A stretch of DNA of 64,000 nt from Streptomyces hilarionis (GTDB taxonomy: Bacteria > Actinomycetota > Actinomycetes > Streptomycetales > Streptomycetaceae): positions 1 to 64,000 of the forward strand of contig NZ_JAHHIT010000040.1 in NCBI RefSeq assembly GCF_024539675.1. The letters are read 5' to 3'. How positions within the stretch are numbered: position 1 is the stretch's first letter; every line of letters starts with the position of its first letter. The notes under the pieces were generated by a model. That model saw only the letters and a list, made by a program, of their open reading frames with translations, made no database searches and had not been told where the DNA came from. The translations under genes and the position numbers were made by a program. Below are positions 59,729 to 64,000 of this stretch, one piece after another.

Positions 59729-60490
59729 ATGCCCTACGACCCGTCAGCCTTTCCGCCCTTCGCCGTCACCGTGGACCTGGTCGTGCTGACCGTGCGCCGT
59801 CACGCCCTGTGCGCGCTGGCGGTGCGCAGGGGCGAGGCGCCGTACAAGGGGCGATGGGCGCTCCCCGGCGGCTTCGTACGGGCCGACGAGGACCTGACGC
59901 AGGCGGCGGCGCGCGAACTCGCCGAGGAGACCGGGCTGCACGCCCACGACCCCTCGGCCCCCGCCCAGGACAACGGGGCCCACCTGGAGCAGCTCGCCAC
60001 CTACGGCGATCCCGGACGCGACCCCCGGATGCGCGTCGTCAGCGTGGCGCATCTCGCGCTGGCCCCCGACCTCCCGGCCCCCCGGGCGGGCGGTGACGCC
60101 AGCAACGCGCGCTGGGCGCCCGTCGAGGAACTGTTGCAGCACGCGGGGTACGGACGCGACGACGACGAGATGGTCGCCCCGCTCGCCTTCGACCACGCGC
60201 GGATCCTCGCGGACGGGGTGGAACGTGCGCGCTCCAAGATCGAGTACTCGTCCCTCGCCACCGCGTTCTGCCCCACGGAGTTCACGGTCGGAGAACTGCG
60301 CCGCGTCTACGAGGCGGTGTGGGGCGTGGCGCTCGACCCCCGCAACTTCCACCGCAAGGTGACGGGTACGCCCGGTTTCCTGGTGCCCACCGGCGGCACC
60401 ACCACCCGGCAGGGCGGTCGCCCCGCCCAGCTCTTCCGTGCGGGCGGCGCGACCCTGCTCAACCCGCCCATGCTGCGCCCCGAGGTCTGA
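59729..60490 (+). CDS. Nudix hydrolase with C-terminal winged helix (NrtR-like)
   Basis: 253 aa from the ATG at 59729. The Nudix box is intact: 'GGFVRADEDLTQAAARELAEETGL' (GX5EX7REUXEEXGU), preceded by 'RWALP'. The C-terminal ~80 residues ('FCPTEFTVGELRRVYEAVWGVALDPRNFHRKVTGTPGFLVPTG') form the winged helix found in NrtR regulators of NAD metabolism, which bind ADP-ribose through the Nudix domain. An intact catalytic box suggests it may also hydrolyse ADP-ribose. No NAD salvage genes are adjacent. Confidence 0.85.
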   Translation: MPYDPSAFPPFAVTVDLVVLTVRRHALCALAVRRGEAPYKGRWALPGGFVRADEDLTQAAARELAEETGLHAHDPSAPAQDNGAHLEQLATYGDPGRDPRMRVVSVAHLALAPDLPAPRAGGDASNARWAPVEELLQHAGYGRDDDEMVAPLAFDHARILADGVERARSKIEYSSLATAFCPTEFTVGELRRVYEAVWGVALDPRNFHRKVTGTPGFLVPTGGTTTRQGGRPAQLFRAGGATLLNPPMLRPEV

Positions 60491-60653
60491 CGGGGGACCA
60501 CCGCGGCGATCGGGCGCGCGAGGACGCGGAGCGGGAGCGCGGCCCGGTCGGGGCTGCTCCGGAACGGCGCCGCGGCGGGGATGCTCCGCAGCGGGCGCCC
60601 GGCAGGTCGAGCCGCTTGTGCACTCGACCGTGCGGTGAAGGGAAAAAGCGGAC

Positions 60654-60668
60654 ATAGCGCGCTATCTT
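60654..60668 (+). promoter_or_regulatory. palindrome and -10 element of the ABC fusion gene
   Basis: ATAGCGCGCTAT (60654-60665) is a perfect 12-bp palindrome overlapping TATCTT (60663-60668), which sits 7 nt before the GTG at 60676. A regulator bound here would block the promoter. Confidence 0.45.
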
Positions 60669-60675
60669 GCTTCGC

Positions 60676-63039
60676 GTGATCCAGGCCTTCGGACTGACCA
60701 GCAACTCCCGCAAGGCGCTTGTGCCCGCCGTCGACGACGTCTCCTTCGAGGCGCGCGCGGGCCGCGTCACCGTGCTGCTCGGAGCGTCGGGCGCCGGCAA
60801 GACCACTGTGCTGAGACTGATGCTCGAACTCCAACAGGGCCGCGGCCTGACGTACTTCAGAGGTCGCCCCCTGCACCGCATCGCGCACCCCTCGCGCGAG
60901 GTCGGCGTCCTTCTCGGGGACGTGCCGGGGCACCCCGCGCGCACGGTCCGCGGTCATCTGCGCATGCTGTGCGCCGCCGCGGGTGTGCCCGCCCGGCGGG
61001 CCGACGAGGTGCTGGAGGTCGTCGGCCTGGTCAGTCTGCGCGACGAACGCCTCGGCACCCTCTCCCGCGGTGTCGACCGGCGACTCGGCCTGGCCTGCGC
61101 CCTTCTCGCGGATCCGCACACGCTCGTCCTGGACGATCCGGCCGCCGGGCTCTCCGGACGGGAGAGCCGATGGCTGTTCGGCATGCTGCGCGCGCACGCA
61201 GCCCAGGGCGGCACGGTCCTGACGACCACGGCCGATCCCAAGGAGGCGGCCCGCACCGCAGACCGCGTCGTCACCCTCGACCGGGGAAGGCTCGCCGCCG
61301 ATCAGGAGGCCGCCGACTTCGCCCGCACCCGGCTACGCCCCCGTGTCGCCGTGCGCACCCCCCACGCCGTCCGCCTGGCCGCCCTGCTCACGCAGGAGGC
61401 GCGGGCCGGGCGGCGGTCGATCGAGGTCGTCCATGAGGATGACAACCGGCTCTCCGTGTACGGAAGTTCGTGCGCCCACGTCGGCGAGACGGCGTTCCGG
61501 CACGGCGTCCTCGTCCATCAACTGGCCGACGAGACCGGGGACATGGGCCCGGGGGCCGGAGCTGCGCCGACGCCTTCTCTCTCCAAGCGCGTCGAGGCCG
61601 GTGCGCGGCACTCGGGCGCCGGTCAGCCGGAACCGGCGCCCGCGGGGCGCACCGCCGTCGGCGTCCTCGCGAAGGGCTCGGACGGTCCGGCGGCGTCCGA
61701 CGGCGCCGACATGCCCGAGAACGCGCGGAATTCCGCCGCCGTCGAGACGCGGACGCCCGACCGCGCGCCGCGCCGACCGTCCACCGCCCCGCACCGGCCG
61801 ACCGAGCTGTCTTCTTCTGACGTCCGCGGCGCCGAGGCGGGAGGTACGCGTCCCGGCCTCGCTGTGCCCGGCGAGGCCGCCCCACCCCCGAACTCGCCTA
61901 CCCCGACCGCAACCGCGCGGACCGCCGCTGCACCGACGGCAACCACGCCGAAGGCAACCACACCTCCGACAAGCACACCTTCGACCACCGCACCGGCAAA
62001 GGCCGCGTCGGCAGCGACCGCGCCGGCGGCGGACGCACCGACCACAACCACGCCGACGGGGACGACGAACGCATCACCCGCGGGCGAGCCGAGCGCACCG
62101 AGCGCCAAGCCGGGGAAGACTCCGATCGCGAACGCCGCCGTCACCGTGGAGGAGCGCCGCCCCGCCGCCGCTCTCGTCCTGCCGTCCGCCCGGCGCACGC
62201 CCGGGGCCTTCGCGCCCCGGGTGCCCGAAGCCCTGCCGGATCTCCCACCCCCCATCTCCGTACGATCCGCTCCCAGCCCCCTGCGACCCCTGCGCTACGA
62301 ACTCCGTCGTGCCGCCGGGATCGGCACCGGCTTCGTCACCGCGGCCGCCGTGCTGCTCGTCTCCGCCGTCATCACCCTGCTCCTGGCCCACGCGGGCCAC
62401 ACCCGCCAGGCGCGGCTGCTGGCCGCCTGGCCCGTGGAACTGCCGCTGCCGCCGGCGGCGCTCGGCGCCGGGCTGCTCGGCGCGCTGGCCTTCGGCGACG
62501 AGTTCCGCCACCCCGCGCTGGCCGTGGACCGCGGCACCGTGCCGCGCAGGGTCGGAGTGCTCACGGCCAAGCTCCTCGTCGCCGGTCTCACCGCCACCCT
62601 GCTCGCCTTTCTCACGGTGGGCTGCGACGCCGAAGTGCTCTACCTCGTCTACGGACGGGAGCTCGCCCGGGTTCCCGCGGACTGGATGGCGCTGAGCGCG
62701 AGTTGGCTCGCCCTCGTGGTCGGCTGCGCCTGGGCCGGCGTGCTCGCGGCGGGCGTCTTCCGCTCCACCACGGCCGGACTGTCGGCGGTGCTGGCCGTGC
62801 CGGTGGTCGTCGTGCCCGTCGTACAACAGCTCGTGGGCAGCGCGTCTGTGCGGACGACGGCCGCCATGTCCCTGCGGTTGCGGGAGACGCTCCTGATGCA
62901 GTGGCCCTTCGGGGGAGAGCGGTATCTGGCCGCCGCGGCACGCGTGATCGCTCAACCCGTCGGCGGGGCGATGACCTTGTCCCTCACCGCCCTGATGTGC
63001 GCGTATGTGGTCACCACACTGCGCAGCAGGGTCCGATGA
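60676..63039 (+). CDS. ABC ATPase-permease fusion with degenerate ATPase motifs
   Basis: 787 aa from the GTG at 60676 (leaderless-type); a TTG at 60667 is possible. Residues ~1-225 are an ABC domain: Walker A 'GASGAGKTT' intact, signature degenerate ('LSRGVDRRLGLACAL'), Walker B 'LVLDDPAAGL' with Asp where the catalytic Glu is expected, and 'TVLTTTADPKEA' with no H-loop histidine. A ~230-residue linker (~290-530) is rich in Thr, Ala and Pro. The C-terminal ~250 residues have about six membrane segments of ABC-2 type ('GFVTAAAVLLVSAVITLLLAHAG' and so on). It directly precedes whiH. Confidence 0.82.
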   Translation: MIQAFGLTSNSRKALVPAVDDVSFEARAGRVTVLLGASGAGKTTVLRLMLELQQGRGLTYFRGRPLHRIAHPSREVGVLLGDVPGHPARTVRGHLRMLCAAAGVPARRADEVLEVVGLVSLRDERLGTLSRGVDRRLGLACALLADPHTLVLDDPAAGLSGRESRWLFGMLRAHAAQGGTVLTTTADPKEAARTADRVVTLDRGRLAADQEAADFARTRLRPRVAVRTPHAVRLAALLTQEARAGRRSIEVVHEDDNRLSVYGSSCAHVGETAFRHGVLVHQLADETGDMGPGAGAAPTPSLSKRVEAGARHSGAGQPEPAPAGRTAVGVLAKGSDGPAASDGADMPENARNSAAVETRTPDRAPRRPSTAPHRPTELSSSDVRGAEAGGTRPGLAVPGEAAPPPNSPTPTATARTAAAPTATTPKATTPPTSTPSTTAPAKAASAATAPAADAPTTTTPTGTTNASPAGEPSAPSAKPGKTPIANAAVTVEERRPAAALVLPSARRTPGAFAPRVPEALPDLPPPISVRSAPSPLRPLRYELRRAAGIGTGFVTAAAVLLVSAVITLLLAHAGHTRQARLLAAWPVELPLPPAALGAGLLGALAFGDEFRHPALAVDRGTVPRRVGVLTAKLLVAGLTATLLAFLTVGCDAEVLYLVYGRELARVPADWMALSASWLALVVGCAWAGVLAAGVFRSTTAGLSAVLAVPVVVVPVVQQLVGSASVRTTAAMSLRLRETLLMQWPFGGERYLAAAARVIAQPVGGAMTLSLTALMCAYVVTTLRSRVR

Positions 63040-63086
63040 CGACCGTCCCCGGCCGATCCCGTCCCGGCATGTGCGCAACTCCCCGC

Positions 63087-63110
63087 AGAAAGCCCGTTTC
63101 TTTCCGATAA
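63087..63110 (+). promoter_or_regulatory. candidate sigma-WhiG promoter of whiH
   Basis: TCCGATAA (63103-63110) matches the WhiG-type -10 consensus GCCGATAA at seven of eight bases. An AGAAAG tract at 63087-63092 lies upstream, closer than the usual spacing for a TAAA -35. whiH is known to depend on sigma WhiG in S. coelicolor. The predicted transcript would have a ~85-nt leader. Confidence 0.55.
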
Positions 63111-63202
63111 GGCGTCAATTGCGACGGGGTGAGCGATCACCCTTTCGTGTGCTTTTCACCAAAGACCTCAAGGCAGTTGGAGGCAGCGCCGACAAAGGAT
63201 CC

Positions 63203-64000
63203 GTGAGTACCCTTGCGCACACCATGATGACCGCCGCCCGCTCCGCCGACTCCGGTCTGGCCGGCCCGGGCGGGCTCGACCGCTACCCCTACGCCGAGGC
63301 CCCCACCGCCGCCGACCGCGTCGGAGTTCCCGCCTGGGAGTCCGCCGAACCCGAACTGGGCCGCATGGGGCGCCGCACCGCGGGCAGCCGCGGCCGCGGG
63401 CTGCACGGTCAACTCGTCCAGCAGCTCGGTCAGATGATCGTGTCCGGCGATCTGGGCGCCGACCGTCCGCTGGTCCCCGAGGAGATCGGCCAGCGGTTCG
63501 AGGTGTCCCGCACCGTCGTCCGTGAGTCGCTGCGCGTTCTCGAGGCCAAGGGCCTGGTCAGCGCCCGACCGAACGTCGGTACGCGCGTGCGTCCCGTGAG
63601 CGACTGGAACCTCCTCGACCCCGACATCATCGAGTGGCGTGCCTTCGGTCCCCAGCGCGACGACCAGCGTCGCGAGCTGAGCGAGCTGCGCTGGACGATC
63701 GAGCCGCTGGCCGCCCGCCTCGCCGCAGGGCACGGGCGCGCCGACGTCCAGCAGCGCCTCTCCGACATGGTCGAGATCATGGCCCACGCCGTGGGGCAGG
63801 GCGACGCCCTGACGTACTCCCGGGCCGACGCCGAGTTCCACTCGCTCCTCATTCAGGTCGCCGGCAACCGGATGCTGGAGCACCTCTCGGGGATCGTGTC
63901 CTCCGCTTTGCAGGTGTCCGGCGGGCCGGTCGCGGGGTGCGAGCGCCCCACTGACGCCTCGCTCTCCCACCACGGCAGGATCGTCGACGCGCTCGCCGCG
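63203..64000 (+). CDS. whiH: GntR/FadR-family sporulation regulator WhiH (5' part, runs off the window)
   Basis: 266 codons are visible from the GTG at 63203 (AAAGGAT upstream) with no stop before the window end. A variable N-terminal ~70 residues precede the GntR winged helix ('LVQQLGQMIVSGDLGADRPLVPEEIGQRFEVSRTVVRESLRVLEAKGLVSARPNVGTRVRP'). An FCD-type effector domain follows ('ELRWTIEPLAARLAAGHG', 'FHSLLIQVAGNRML'). WhiH is needed for sporulation septation in aerial hyphae; S. coelicolor whiH lies next to hrdB, expected just to the right. Identification rests on family, promoter type and neighbour. Confidence 0.88.
   Translation, partial: MSTLAHTMMTAARSADSGLAGPGGLDRYPYAEAPTAADRVGVPAWESAEPELGRMGRRTAGSRGRGLHGQLVQQLGQMIVSGDLGADRPLVPEEIGQRFEVSRTVVRESLRVLEAKGLVSARPNVGTRVRPVSDWNLLDPDIIEWRAFGPQRDDQRRELSELRWTIEPLAARLAAGHGRADVQQRLSDMVEIMAHAVGQGDALTYSRADAEFHSLLIQVAGNRMLEHLSGIVSSALQVSGGPVAGCERPTDASLSHHGRIVDALAA

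Overview
The window is high-GC actinobacterial DNA, almost certainly a Streptomyces chromosome core. The evidence is third-codon GC bias in all real genes, frequent GTG/TTG starts, B12-dependent NrdJ with NrdR, a gluABCD–gluRK glutamate locus, and a right end that enters a WhiH-type sporulation regulator next to an ABC protein. Gene order from gluABCD to whiH matches, as I recall it, the Streptomyces coelicolor core chromosome. I see no rRNA, tRNA, insertion sequence, prophage or CRISPR array.

Layout. 0.2-3.5 kb: ArsR-like regulator overlapping a large FtsX-type permease, with an operator in front and no ATPase partner. 3.6-6.9 kb (minus strand): rhodanese plus cysteine dioxygenase (sulfur metabolism), a degenerate ~26-bp repeat array, and a FAD monooxygenase. 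7-14 kb: gluABCD glutamate ABC importer (minus), divergent GluR-GluK two-component system (plus), and a TAXI-type solute-binding protein without TRAP permeases. 14-18.3 kb: MazG-like pyrophosphohydrolase, a KhtTU-like K+/H+ antiporter with its RCK partner, and a NarL-type two-component system. 18.3-30 kb: housekeeping genes miaB, miaA, dapF, rshA, an M1 peptidase and hflX, plus small hypothetical genes including an MT0933-like antitoxin homologue. 30.3-36.5 kb: a secreted serine protease and a three-gene NRPS-independent siderophore (NIS) operon. 36.6-44 kb: DinG-type helicase, lexA, nrdR and nrdJ. 44-50.6 kb: TerD, a DUF4937-like protein, phosphoglycerate mutase overlapping an ADP-ribosylglycohydrolase, a TetR/MFS efflux pair with twin operators, and rnhB. 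50.6-64 kb: two hypotheticals, a RecQ helicase fused to a phosphoribosyltransferase-like domain, DUF4192, a glycogen-debranching-like protein, a Nudix regulator/hydrolase, a degenerate ABC fusion, and 5' whiH.

Cross-cutting signals. First, three DNA-metabolism genes (MazG-like, DinG, RecQ) carry a TTGTCAGTG-N8-TAnnnT type promoter, the RecA-NDp motif that PafBC controls in mycobacteria, placed just upstream of the start codon. lexA alone has a classical SOS box. The window therefore suggests two parallel DNA-damage circuits. Second, at least eight genes have a -10-like hexamer 6-7 nt before the start codon and no Shine-Dalgarno, i.e. leaderless transcription. This pattern was used to choose several starts. 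Third, short in-frame tandem repeats lie inside two genes of the siderophore operon and in the DUF4192 gene.
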